DNA from: Candidatus Acidiflorens stordalenmirensis
GTDB lineage: Bacteria; Acidobacteriota; Terriglobia; Terriglobales; Acidobacteriaceae
Assembly: GCA_003139995.1 (NCBI GenBank)
Contig: PLIC01000233.1
Location: forward strand, 1 to 64,000
Reading direction: 5' to 3'
DNA: 64,000 nt
Part shown: piece by piece, positions 18,899-28,469 of the stretch
How the letters are laid out: every line of letters begins with the position of its first letter
Position numbering within the stretch: position 1 is the stretch's first letter
Notes under the pieces: generated by a model
Told to the model about the DNA's origin: nothing
Databases searched by the model: none
Seen by the model: the letters and a program-made list of their open reading frames with translations, nothing else
Made by a program: the position numbers and the translations under genes

Positions 18899-21800
18899 TC
18901 AGAAACGAAAGCGCGATGTAATCGTGAACTGCCGCATGGCCCCAGCCGCGGTAACCCGGCCAAAGGTGGGCGAGGTCACGTTTGTATCAATCGAGGAATA
19001 ATTCACTAAGTTGAAAATGTTGGTGGCCTGTGCCCGGAACTCCAGCACGCGCGCTTCTTTCAGGGGAAAGATTTTCGTGAATGCCATGTCAAACACTTTG
19101 CTGCCGGGACCGATAATGCTGTTGCGTCGCGCATCGCCGTATGTGCCGGGAGTCGGCTTAGCGAACGCAGCAATATTGAACCACTCCGCAATCGAGGGAC
19201 GCGCCAGGCTCACCGATTGCCCAGGAACCAAGTTCGGCCGCAGCGTGCCGTTTGTGCCTCCGCTTACGTCGTCGACGTCGCCCAGCAGTCGCGGCGTAAA
19301 CAGCAGTCCGGATGCGATCGTCCAATCGCCGCTCCATTGCCAGTCGCCAAAAACGGCGCGCAGCGTGGCATTTCCCGCGAGCCAGCGTTTGTCGTGACCA
19401 AAGGGTAGCTCCCACAAATAATCCGCGGTGAACTTATGTGTCTGATTAAAACTGGAAAGCCCGCGCTCCGCGGAAAGATCGAGAGGATTCTGCGCAACGT
19501 TGGCCGTACCTCCGCCCGACGAACCACCTCCGCCCGCACCGGTGCCGCCCGCCCCCAGTCCTGGAGTATTCGCTCCCGATGTTGCCCCCGCGCCGATGGA
19601 AGACGCATCGTCCAGCGACTTTGAAAACGTGTAGGTGCCGCCGATCGCGACTCCGCCCGACAACCGCTTGCGCAGCCGCACCGATCCCGCATTGGCCTCC
19701 GAATCCGCCACCGAGTTTTCGTAGGTGAAAGCGTCAACCCCCTGAATGAGAAGCCCGGTCGGGGTTCGGTTTGGCGCTTCCAGAATGTCGAGGTCCGTTC
19801 CCTTGGTTCCGGTGTAGTCGATATTCAGCAGCACGGTAGGGCGAATCTGCTGTTGAATGTCCAGATTGCGGATCTGCACATAGCCCAGCCGGTAATTCGG
19901 ATTCACCGCATAATTATTGGTGATACCGGTGGCTGCTGGAAATCCGTTTTGCAGCGTCAGCTCTCCAGGGGCCGTCTGAACGTTTGTCGCTGTGGTCGCG
20001 AACGGCGGCTGCAAGGCAAGTTGCTGCGCAATGCCCTGATACGCTCCGGTGTTGTAGTTGATGCCATATCCGCCGCGCACCACCGTTTTGGAAAACGGCT
20101 TCCACGCAAAGCCGATTCGCGGCGCAAAATTGTTGCGGTCTGGCCGCAGCAAGCTGGTCGGCAAGCTGCCGCTGTATGGCCCCACCTGGCCCGGCTGAAT
20201 CGGCGTGACGCTCAGCGGCGGCGTCTGAGTCAGCACGCCGGGAGAAAGATCGAGGTTCACAATGCGATTGTTCATTTCCGTGAGCGGCGAAACATACTCG
20301 TAGCGCACTCCGAGATTGAGCGTCAGGTTCGCGCGCATCTTCCACTCGTCTTGCGCATACAAATCCCAGTAGTTGCCGCGAAAGTGGTTACCTTCTCCAA
20401 ACTGTTCGGAAGTCTGCTGCGGCAATCCGAGCAGGAAGTCGGCAAAGTCATATCCCGTACCGAGCACCTGATTACCGCTGCTGTCGAACTGCGAGGTATT
20501 GGTGCCGGTGAACACAAACGAGCCGCGCGGGTTGCTGTCAATGTCCGTATTTACTTGCACGCGCCGGAAATCCCCGCCCCAACGCCAGGTGTGCTTGCCA
20601 TGGTTCCAGATTACGTTGTCGGAGAAGGTGTAAGTCTGGCTTCGGTTAAGCTGCGGAGTCGTATCCTGAAGGCTGGCGAAGTTTGTGAAAGAAAGATTCG
20701 GCAGCCCCCAGTCGAATGGATTCGTTGAAACGCCCGTGATTCCCAGCATACCCGTAATGTCGTTATTGAAAGCGTACAGATTCTCGGTGTGCGTCCGGCT
20801 GCGATTAAAGTCGGCGCGAACAATGTTAGTCAGCTTTCCGATGCTGCGCGTGTAAGACGCGGGAATATCAAAGCTGCGGAGGGTCGTGCTGCCGCCCACG
20901 CTCGGGAACGGATTCGTCAGCGTGGCGCTCGATCCGTGGTAGTGGAAGCCAAACGTCAAATTATTGCGCGGAGCGTTGCGGCCTCCTCCTCCGCGGCGTC
21001 CGCCCGCCGGCGCTGCGCCGAAGCTGTGGTTCAAACGTATGTTCAGATCGTCGCTGTCGCTCGTGGCCGAAGTTACGTAGTGGAAGTTTTGATAATTGCC
21101 CGGCAAATTCGGGCACGGAATATATTGCGTCAATCCCGCCGCTGTGTTGCTGTACGGCCCGGTCCAGGGACACGTTTGTGAACTGAATCCCGGAATGATG
21201 TTATTTGAGTAGGGGGCGCGAATACCGGCGATCAGGTTTACCGAGTAAATCTGATCGATTACGTTGTTGTTGCTGTCCCTATCGTTGCATATGCCGGCTG
21301 TGAACCCTGTCTTGCACAAAAGAGAAAAGTTTCCCTGCCGCTCCAACACCGTCGGCACCGTCGAAAACTGGTCGAAAGGATTTTCGGCGCGCCTGCCGTT
21401 GTAGTTGATGAAATAAAAAGTCTTGCTCCCGCCGTGGTAGATGTGGGGAATGTTCAGCGGTCCGCCCACGGAACCGCCGAAACTATTCTGAAAATATGCC
21501 GGTTTTTCCGTAGGCTGGCCGGTGAGCGCAAACGGCGATGCATTCAGCGCGGAATCACCCGCGCCGTAATATAACGACCCATGCGGGCGATTGATGTCAA
21601 AACCCCGCCGGCCAAAAACCATCGGCCCCCCGCCACCGAACCCTCCGCCTCCGCGACCACCCCCCGGGCCGCCAAATCCGCCTCCGCCTCCGAATCCTCC
21701 ACCCTGTTGGCGGGCATCGTCGAAGCGCTGCTGCAGTTGGTCAGCGCTCATCGCATTGAACGAATTGGAAGTGTTGCCCGAAACCGCCACGGATTCCGTC

Positions 21801-22393
21801 GCCCCGTTCGCTGCAATGCCCGGCGCAATCCCCGGAACCGGCATGCCGGAAGGCGCTACGTCGCGCATGGAATCGCCCGCCGCATCCTGCCCCGCTTCAC
21901 TCTGAAACACGGAAAGATTCTGAAAGCCGCGTCCGCCGGCATTCGCGCGCCGCTGCTGGTCTTTAGCATTGTCGTTGCCGGCCTCGCGTGCCCGGGACAG
22001 CAGCACCAGTTCGAAATTTGCCTGCATTTCCGGATGTGCTGGGTCCAGCACTACTTCCTGCGCGCCAGCGGCAAACGCCGCCATCTGCACCCGGACGCTA
22101 TAGTGCCCATCGGCGGGAATCCGCAGCCAGTAACTGCCGTCCACATCCGTCGAGGTATTGACTTGTTCCTTCGTGGCCGCATTCACCGCGGAAACTCCAG
22201 CGCCAGGAATCGGCATGTTTCCCGACTTCACTATCCCGTGAATGGTTCGCCCTCCCGCCGCTGGCGCAACCGCTTGCCCCCGCAACTCAAGCGGCCAAAA
22301 TACGACAAACTGAAATAGCAAGAGAAACGGAAAGACGAACTCCGGGCGCAGCCTGCCCTTAATCGCCAGAAATTTAGAACCGGAATTCCTCAT
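18899..22393 (-). CDS. TonB-dependent receptor with carboxypeptidase regulatory-like domain and glycine-rich segments
   Basis: GRTIHGIVKSGNMPIPGAGVSAVNAATKEQ, Gly-rich QQGGGFGGGGGFGGPGGGRGGGGFGGGG, barrel ending SRFRF. Confidence 0.9.
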   Translation of the reverse strand: MRNSGSKFLAIKGRLRPEFVFPFLLLFQFVVFWPLELRGQAVAPAAGGRTIHGIVKSGNMPIPGAGVSAVNAATKEQVNTSTDVDGSYWLRIPADGHYSVRVQMAAFAAGAQEVVLDPAHPEMQANFELVLLSRAREAGNDNAKDQQRRANAGGRGFQNLSVFQSEAGQDAAGDSMRDVAPSGMPVPGIAPGIAANGATESVAVSGNTSNSFNAMSADQLQQRFDDARQQGGGFGGGGGFGGPGGGRGGGGFGGGGPMVFGRRGFDINRPHGSLYYGAGDSALNASPFALTGQPTEKPAYFQNSFGGSVGGPLNIPHIYHGGSKTFYFINYNGRRAENPFDQFSTVPTVLERQGNFSLLCKTGFTAGICNDRDSNNNVIDQIYSVNLIAGIRAPYSNNIIPGFSSQTCPWTGPYSNTAAGLTQYIPCPNLPGNYQNFHYVTSATSDSDDLNIRLNHSFGAAPAGGRRGGGGRNAPRNNLTFGFHYHGSSATLTNPFPSVGGSTTLRSFDIPASYTRSIGKLTNIVRADFNRSRTHTENLYAFNNDITGMLGITGVSTNPFDWGLPNLSFTNFASLQDTTPQLNRSQTYTFSDNVIWNHGKHTWRWGGDFRRVQVNTDIDSNPRGSFVFTGTNTSQFDSSGNQVLGTGYDFADFLLGLPQQTSEQFGEGNHFRGNYWDLYAQDEWKMRANLTLNLGVRYEYVSPLTEMNNRIVNLDLSPGVLTQTPPLSVTPIQPGQVGPYSGSLPTSLLRPDRNNFAPRIGFAWKPFSKTVVRGGYGINYNTGAYQGIAQQLALQPPFATTATNVQTAPGELTLQNGFPAATGITNNYAVNPNYRLGYVQIRNLDIQQQIRPTVLLNIDYTGTKGTDLDILEAPNRTPTGLLIQGVDAFTYENSVADSEANAGSVRLRKRLSGGVAIGGTYTFSKSLDDASSIGAGATSGANTPGLGAGGTGAGGGGSSGGGTANVAQNPLDLSAERGLSSFNQTHKFTADYLWELPFGHDKRWLAGNATLRAVFGDWQWSGDWTIASGLLFTPRLLGDVDDVSGGTNGTLRPNLVPGQSVSLARPSIAEWFNIAAFAKPTPGTYGDARRNSIIGPGSKVFDMAFTKIFPLKEARVLEFRAQATNIFNLVNYSSIDTNVTSPTFGRVTAAGAMRQFTITSRFRF

Positions 22394-22564
22394 AGCATCG
22401 CGCAGCAGTGTCGTGCAACTATTCGGTGCTGCCTTACCCGGATGATAACGCTCTCCCCCACCCTGAACTGTAGAGTTTTGTGACGTTTTCTCTAGGGTTT
22501 GTCAACACGCATTCCGCGCCACTCCGAAGGGACACTGCCGTTGGCCTCCAGGGGTACCGCACAC

Positions 22565-23251
22565 TCACCGGTACCGCAGATACCCAATCCCCACGCGCAT
22601 GTGGTGCAGCAGGCTGTCGGGCGTAAGGATGGCAATGGTCAGTCCCAGCATCGCGTGGACGATCGCAAGGGGATAGATGTTGCGGTAGCGGCGGAACATT
22701 TCGCAGAAGAAAAGAGCGCCGATGAGCGTAGCGGTGGTGAGGACGGGACTGGGCAGGTGGGCGGCGGCGAAGATCGTGGACGCTATCCAAACCGCAGCCG
22801 AGCTTCCATAGAGCTCTTCGCAGCGATTAAAGAAAAACGATTGCAGCATGAATTCCTGAATCAAGGCCCAGATCGCATACCCCCATGCCGAATGCAAATT
22901 CTGCCAAGTCGTATTGGCGGGAATTTGGCCGCCCAGCCAGCTCACCAGAATCACCATGAAAACAACAGTTGCAAAACCGACCCCCAGCACCACGCTGGCG
23001 CCGAATGGCTTCGGCAATCCGAGGCCGAGGCGCTCGAGCGATGGCCGGTCGATTAACACGTCTATCACGACGAGGACCAGAATCGTGATCATGGCGATGG
23101 CGCCCCATCGGTTCCGGATCTTCGTCGTCGGCGCCCAAATCGCAAACTCCAGAAACAGAAACGCGATGACGATCTGGGCCCAAACAAAGCACCGGCGGCC
23201 AGCGGCCGTTACCGCGGGAAAAATTTTCGACTCAACTGCCATTCTGCCCAT
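22565..23251 (-). CDS. CPBP-like intramembrane protease homologue with degenerate active-site motif
   Basis: Hydrophobic; IQEFMLQSFFFNRCEELYG...TIFAAAHLPSP...YPLAIVHAMLGL has the CPBP layout, but EExxxR reads QEFMLQ. Likely Met ~23251 (ORF to 23410). Confidence 0.6.
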   Translation of the reverse strand: MGRMAVESKIFPAVTAAGRRCFVWAQIVIAFLFLEFAIWAPTTKIRNRWGAIAMITILVLVVIDVLIDRPSLERLGLGLPKPFGASVVLGVGFATVVFMVILVSWLGGQIPANTTWQNLHSAWGYAIWALIQEFMLQSFFFNRCEELYGSSAAVWIASTIFAAAHLPSPVLTTATLIGALFFCEMFRRYRNIYPLAIVHAMLGLTIAILTPDSLLHHMRVGIGYLRYR

Positions 23252-23280
23252 CCTTATATTTTCACATCGGCGGCAGCTGG

Positions 23281-24171
23281 CTAAAACCAGAACGACCAGA
23301 TAGCATCCACGCTGGCGTGAGTGATCGCCGAGGCCGGCACTCGCCGCCGCTGGCGCCATGCCCGGCCGTAGAAGATCCCGGCGACGCTTGCCAGCAAGAC
23401 GTATCGCCAATTGAAGTGCGCCGAGCTTTTACTGAAATGCTTGTTGAAATGTGAGAGCCCAAACAACACCGCCGTAATCCCGAGCGCCGCTCGCCGTCCC
23501 ACCCGCCGTTCCAGCAGGTTCTGCACCCACGCGCGAAAGTAAAGTTCTTCCGGAAGAGCAACGAAAACGAAGATATAGATCCACTTCGGAATCATCCAGA
23601 ACCACCGCAGCGCGCTGTCATGCGGATGGAGGAAACCCATCGCCATCCCCAGCCCCAGGACCACTGGCGTAAGGAAAGCCAGTTCCCGCAGCCCAGTCTT
23701 CCAATCGCTCCAGCGGAAGTGAAAGTCAAAGCCGGTGCCGTGGAGCCGCCGGACCGCGACGAATCCATACAACGCCGCATCGACGACGAGCAGTTTCCCC
23801 CAGCCCGCAAGCCCGTTCGGCCACGCCCGCTCGAACCAGCGCAAATCAATCGCCAGTCCCAGCATTAAAAGAATGATCGCGTCCCGCCAATTGCCGCGTT
23901 GTTCGGGATCGGCGATTGCAGCCTGCCCCAGCAGCCATGCGATCGCCACGGGCAGCGCCGCGTAGAGAGCGCACCATCTCCATGAAAACATCTGATGCGA
24001 ACAGGAAATCAGAACGTAAGGCAGCGCGCAGAGTACCGGTAAGGCGGATCGTACCGTTGACGGCCAGCGGGCGCATGCCCGCCCAACCCGCTGCCCGGCA
24101 AATCCAAACACGGCTGCCGGTGTAAGCTCCAGCACAAGCACCGCAATGTCCGCCGGCGTTGCGTTCTGCAT
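23281..24171 (-). CDS. CPBP family intramembrane metalloprotease
   Basis: PEELYFRAWVQNLLERRVG (EExxxR), FGLSHFNK, ASAITHASVDAIW. Confidence 0.8.
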   Translation of the reverse strand: MQNATPADIAVLVLELTPAAVFGFAGQRVGRACARWPSTVRSALPVLCALPYVLISCSHQMFSWRWCALYAALPVAIAWLLGQAAIADPEQRGNWRDAIILLMLGLAIDLRWFERAWPNGLAGWGKLLVVDAALYGFVAVRRLHGTGFDFHFRWSDWKTGLRELAFLTPVVLGLGMAMGFLHPHDSALRWFWMIPKWIYIFVFVALPEELYFRAWVQNLLERRVGRRAALGITAVLFGLSHFNKHFSKSSAHFNWRYVLLASVAGIFYGRAWRQRRRVPASAITHASVDAIWSFWF

Positions 24172-24176
24172 GGCGA

Positions 24177-25139
24177 TTATCTTAAATTCGGGAGAGAGTT
24201 CGAGCCTACAAGAGCTTCGATGTCCCGTTCGAGAGCCTCGAATTGAGGAGCGCTCCAACCGAGATTCTCATCATAACGCTCGACCCGGCAGTCGGCGAAT
24301 GAGATGGCCATGCCCACCAGATCGCCCAGGCGATTTTCAATCTCGCGGCGATAGGAATCGTCCAGGCTGAGGCGGTCGATGTCGATGACCAGATGGCATT
24401 GCGGCTCGCCCAGCTGCCTCGCTAGAAGCCACATGAAATAGAAGATGAAGTAAAGCCGGCGCAAAACTGTTTCATCCACGAGCTTGCCCCGGAAGGCCTC
24501 GCGCAGCCCGGAGGACTCCAGCAATGCCGGCAATTCAATGGCTGAAAGAAGCGGCGCGAAGGCAGGCGCTTCCATATTGTGGCGGAGAATGACCGGGCCG
24601 CGTTGCAGGAAATAGGGATTGCCCTGCACGGCTTGGCGCAACATCGACAGAAACTGCCGGCGCGGCTCGCGGCGGATGAAGATATGCGCGCCGGGCATCC
24701 GGGCGCGGAACCAGCCCACCCTCAAATCGGTGCGCACGAAGCCGTAGACCGGACGCCGCCCGAGCCGCGCGGCAAGCCTCGCCAAATCGGCCATATAGAC
24801 TTCCAACTCCGGCAAAGAGTCAGCGCTCGTGGCGCAGTATCGCCCGAAGGTGAGATGGGCGGGAAAACCTGGTATGCCGCCGCCCGGGCCGATCAGGGGA
24901 CGAAACTCCTCCAAGTAGGGCGCTTGGAGCGCTGGGTGATTGGCAAAGGACCAGGGGCGGAAGCGATCGATAATTTCCGCCGTCAAAGTGAACAGATGTT
25001 CGTTGAGCGGTTCGAAATAACAGTAGGTATCGGGCCGCTGGCGAAACTTCGCCCAGACATAGGTGCTCGCCGCGCGCCAACTCGAATGCAGGAAGATCGC
25101 TTCCTCAACCATCTCTAGCCTTCCGAAAATTGTGTCCAC
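24177..25139 (-). CDS. Sulfotransferase-like protein
   Basis: N-terminal IFLHSSWRAASTYVWAKF resembles a 5'-phosphosulfate-binding loop; later HIFIRREPRRQFLSML matches a sulfotransferase-like region. Confidence 0.55.
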   Translation of the reverse strand: MDTIFGRLEMVEEAIFLHSSWRAASTYVWAKFRQRPDTYCYFEPLNEHLFTLTAEIIDRFRPWSFANHPALQAPYLEEFRPLIGPGGGIPGFPAHLTFGRYCATSADSLPELEVYMADLARLAARLGRRPVYGFVRTDLRVGWFRARMPGAHIFIRREPRRQFLSMLRQAVQGNPYFLQRGPVILRHNMEAPAFAPLLSAIELPALLESSGLREAFRGKLVDETVLRRLYFIFYFMWLLARQLGEPQCHLVIDIDRLSLDDSYRREIENRLGDLVGMAISFADCRVERYDENLGWSAPQFEALERDIEALVGSNSLPNLR

Positions 25140-25165
25140 TCATCGCGGCCACGGCCTCGATCCCC

Positions 25166-25942
25166 TCAATTTGTACCCGTCGATCCATTGAAGCGCGAGC
25201 CGTGGTTACCGACGAATTCATAGGGGCCGGAGTGGGTCAGTTTGCTCGCGGCATCAATCCAGATCTCGCCGCCGATCCGCCGCCAGCGCAGACAAAAGGA
25301 ATAATCCTCACTCAGATAGGCGCCGGTCTCGGGGTCTATGATGGAATCGAAGAGAGCAAAGAGATTTGAACTCTGCGCTGCCTCGCGCCGCGAGCCCGAC
25401 ATGGGTAAGCTATGCACGCGGCTGAAATGAGTTTCGGGATAAGCGGCAATCATTCGCTCCAACGCGCTGCGGCGGATTAGCTGAAAACCGCCGCCGGCAT
25501 AAGTTCCCGTGACAAAATCGCCTTCCTGCTTACGCTCCGCCTCGGGACAGAAGGTTCCGACATAGGACAGGGCAGCCTGTTGCACGCTTTCGCCGCGCTC
25601 GACACAGCGTTGCGGGATGAAATCCCAATCGATCGACTTGAGCGGGTACATCGCCCCGGTAAAGTCCTTATCAAACCGCAGCAGCCGCTCGACCTGCTGC
25701 GGCTCGAACCCGATATCGGCATCGACGAACAGCAGATGGGTCGCTGCCGGATTGTCCAAAAAGGCGGCGACCAGGGTGCTGCGCGCGCGTGAGATCAAGG
25801 CATCGTAGCCAAGCAGCGACAGCGACACGTCGAACTCAGCGGATTTCGCGTAACTCATGAGCCGTATCACCGACAACATGTAACTCTGCGAAACCATGCC
25901 ACCAAAGCATGGCGTTGCAATGAGAATCAATGGCTGCGACAT
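25166..25942 (-). CDS. Glycosyltransferase-like (GT-A fold) protein
   Basis: LILIATPCFGGM...NPAATHLLFVDADIGFEPQQVERLL...SEDYSFCLRWRRIGGEIWID. Confidence 0.55.
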   Translation of the reverse strand: MSQPLILIATPCFGGMVSQSYMLSVIRLMSYAKSAEFDVSLSLLGYDALISRARSTLVAAFLDNPAATHLLFVDADIGFEPQQVERLLRFDKDFTGAMYPLKSIDWDFIPQRCVERGESVQQAALSYVGTFCPEAERKQEGDFVTGTYAGGGFQLIRRSALERMIAAYPETHFSRVHSLPMSGSRREAAQSSNLFALFDSIIDPETGAYLSEDYSFCLRWRRIGGEIWIDAASKLTHSGPYEFVGNHGSRFNGSTGTN

Positions 25943-26284
25943 GGTCTCTCCCGAAGAAACGCCGACGGCGCGGCTCGCTGGGCCACCACATCATGGGGCA
26001 CAACATCAAGTCCAGCTCGCCGACTCCACGCTCGAACAGGATACGCCGGTTAACGAAACAGAGGCGCCTGCGAGTGGCACAACGAATCGGGAGCCCGGAG
26101 GCGATCGACACGTTGGCCCACGTAATTTCGCGCCCACGATCCGCCGGATCTTTGCACCGGCGCTTATAATACGGGGCTTGGCGGGAACTTCGGTAGGGGC
26201 GGGCCATCATCCTAGACGCGAGGATTCAGCCGTCCAGCCGCGCGCGTGGGTTGATTGCGCCGATCGATGAAGGGATCTATTTCA

Positions 26285-26306
26285 AAGTCACTTCACAGTG
26301 TGACTT
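26285..26306. promoter_or_regulatory. Inverted repeat AAGTCAC-N8-GTGACTT upstream of the OPT transporter
   Basis: Perfect 7-bp arms, ~145 bp upstream of the ATG at 26450. Confidence 0.3.
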
Positions 26307-26449
26307 CCGTCATTGCTGAGTCTCCGCACCGATGTTTGACTCCCTATGCATAATAGCGCCCCTTTTTCCCGAGGGGACAGGAACGGGGCGACGATGACGG
26401 CCGCGTTTACGGTCAAAATGTCCGCCCCGATCAGGAGGCTCGTTTACCG

Positions 26450-28456
26450 ATGGCCGAAGTTGAAACCAAGTCTCTTCCCGCGAACGCCTACCAGCCGTTG
26501 AAGGACGGCGAAATCTACATGCCGCTCGTGCCCACCAGCATGGCGCCACCGGAGGTGACCTTGCGCGCGGTGCTGTGGGGCACGTTGCTGTGTATCGTCT
26601 TCAGCGTCGCCTCGGCCTATTCCGCTCTCAAGGTCGGCCAGGGAATGGAGGCGGCGATTCCCATCTCCATCCTCGCCATCGGCTTGGCGCGCGTCTACCG
26701 GCGGCGCTCCACCGTGCTCGAGAACATGATCATCACCGGCATGGGGGGCGCCTCTGGCAGCGTGGTGGCCGGTGCCGTCTTCACCGTGCCGGCGCTCTAC
26801 ATTCTCCACCTCGACCCACATCCGGTGCAGACCATCTTCATCTGCCTGGCCGGCGGCTGCCTGGGCATCCTCTTCCTCATTCCGCTTCGCCGCTACTTCG
26901 TGCGCGAAATGCACGGCAAGCTGCCCTTTCCCGAGGCCACCGCCATCACCGAAGTCCTCGTCACCGGCGAGAAAGGCGGCTCTCAGGCCAGGCTGCTGCT
27001 CCAAGCCACCGTCATCGCGGCGCTTTACGACTTCTTTGTCACCACCTTCCACGTCTGGAAGGAGTACCTGAACTTCCAGTTCGTGCCCGCGTTCCGGTCA
27101 CTGGCCGACCGTGGGCGCATGGTCTTCAATTTCGACGCGGTCAGCTTCATCCTCGGCCTGGGCTACGTGATGGGCCTGCGCATTTCCATGATCTTTTGCG
27201 CCGGCGGCATTCTGGTGAACTTCGTGCTCATCCCGACGATCTGGTTCATCGGCAGCCACATGGGCGAGGTCACGGTGTATCCCGCTACCATCCCCATTTC
27301 GCACATGACGGCCTTGGACATCTACCGCAATTATGTGCGCTTCATTGGCGTGGGCGCCATCGCGACCGCCGGCCTCGTTGGCATCCTCAAGTCGCTGCGT
27401 ATCGTCGTCGGATCCTTCGGCATCGCGCTGCACGCCTTCCGCCACGGCGAAGCGCCGCAGATGGAACGTACCGACCGTGACATTCCCATCATCACCATCC
27501 TCCTCGGCGTGGTGCTGGGGGCAATCGGAGTGGCCGTCTTCTTCGGACAACTTCATGTTTCGTGGACCGTGGTCGCCGTGGGCCTGGCACTGACGCTGTT
27601 CTTCTCATTCTTCTTCACCACGGTGGCGGCCAACGCCATTGCCACCACGGCAAACAACCCGGCCAGCGGCATGACGCTACTCACCGTCATCGTCTCCGCC
27701 ATCGTGTTGCTGAAGTTCGGCCTCTCCGGGACCACCGGCATGTTCTTCGTGATGGCCCTGGCCGGCATGGTCTGTGTAGCCCTGTGCGCCTCGGGACAGT
27801 TCATTACCGACCTGAAAGCCGGCTACTGGCTTGGTTCCACGCCTGCGGCGCAGGAGAAGGTGAAGTTTATCGGGGTCATCGCGGCGGCAATCACTGCGGG
27901 GTTAACCATCATCCTGCTGGCCAAGGCCTTCCAGTTCGGAGAAGCCGTGCCCGGCGACTCGCGGCAGGTCCTGGTCGCGCCCCAGGCCTCGGCACTGAAA
28001 GCCGTGGTGTCGGGATTCATGAGCGGCCAGCCCGTCGCCTATATGTTGTTCGGCATCGGCGCCATGGTCACCGTGGTATTGGAGATGCTCGGCCTCTCTT
28101 CCATGGTCTTCGCGCTGGGAATCTATTTGCCGCTGCAACTGACCACGCCGATCCTGGCCGGCGGATTCCTCTCGCACCTGGTGAACAAGCGCGGCGAGAA
28201 AATCGGCGGCCAGCCCGGCAATACCATCCGCGAGCGCGGCATCATCATTGCCGGCGGCTTGATGGCGGGCGGCGCACTCGGCGGAGTGATTGGGGCGGCG
28301 CTGCGCGTGCTGCCGCACTTCAAGGAAGAGTGGATTCAGACGCCTTTCTATGCCAACGATGCGGTGTCGCAAATCGTTTCCGCGTTGCTGTTTGTTGGCC
28401 TCTGTGTGTACGTATGGTTCGGCTCGCTGAAGAAAGTTTCCGCAGAAAAACAATAA
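26450..28456 (+). CDS. OPT family oligopeptide transporter
   Basis: Multiple TM segments; ALKVGQGMEAAIPISILAIGLARV, NTIRERGIIIAGGLMAGGALGGV. Confidence 0.9.
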   Translation: MAEVETKSLPANAYQPLKDGEIYMPLVPTSMAPPEVTLRAVLWGTLLCIVFSVASAYSALKVGQGMEAAIPISILAIGLARVYRRRSTVLENMIITGMGGASGSVVAGAVFTVPALYILHLDPHPVQTIFICLAGGCLGILFLIPLRRYFVREMHGKLPFPEATAITEVLVTGEKGGSQARLLLQATVIAALYDFFVTTFHVWKEYLNFQFVPAFRSLADRGRMVFNFDAVSFILGLGYVMGLRISMIFCAGGILVNFVLIPTIWFIGSHMGEVTVYPATIPISHMTALDIYRNYVRFIGVGAIATAGLVGILKSLRIVVGSFGIALHAFRHGEAPQMERTDRDIPIITILLGVVLGAIGVAVFFGQLHVSWTVVAVGLALTLFFSFFFTTVAANAIATTANNPASGMTLLTVIVSAIVLLKFGLSGTTGMFFVMALAGMVCVALCASGQFITDLKAGYWLGSTPAAQEKVKFIGVIAAAITAGLTIILLAKAFQFGEAVPGDSRQVLVAPQASALKAVVSGFMSGQPVAYMLFGIGAMVTVVLEMLGLSSMVFALGIYLPLQLTTPILAGGFLSHLVNKRGEKIGGQPGNTIRERGIIIAGGLMAGGALGGVIGAALRVLPHFKEEWIQTPFYANDAVSQIVSALLFVGLCVYVWFGSLKKVSAEKQ

Positions 28457-28469
28457 TAAGGAGATTCGC

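Noticed and set aside
19853-20728. 291-aa plus-strand ORF
   Set aside because: Antisense to receptor at 18899-22393; no homology recognisable.
26575-27480. 301-aa plus-strand ORF in another frame of the OPT gene
   Set aside because: Arg/His-rich out-of-frame translation of OPT coding sequence.
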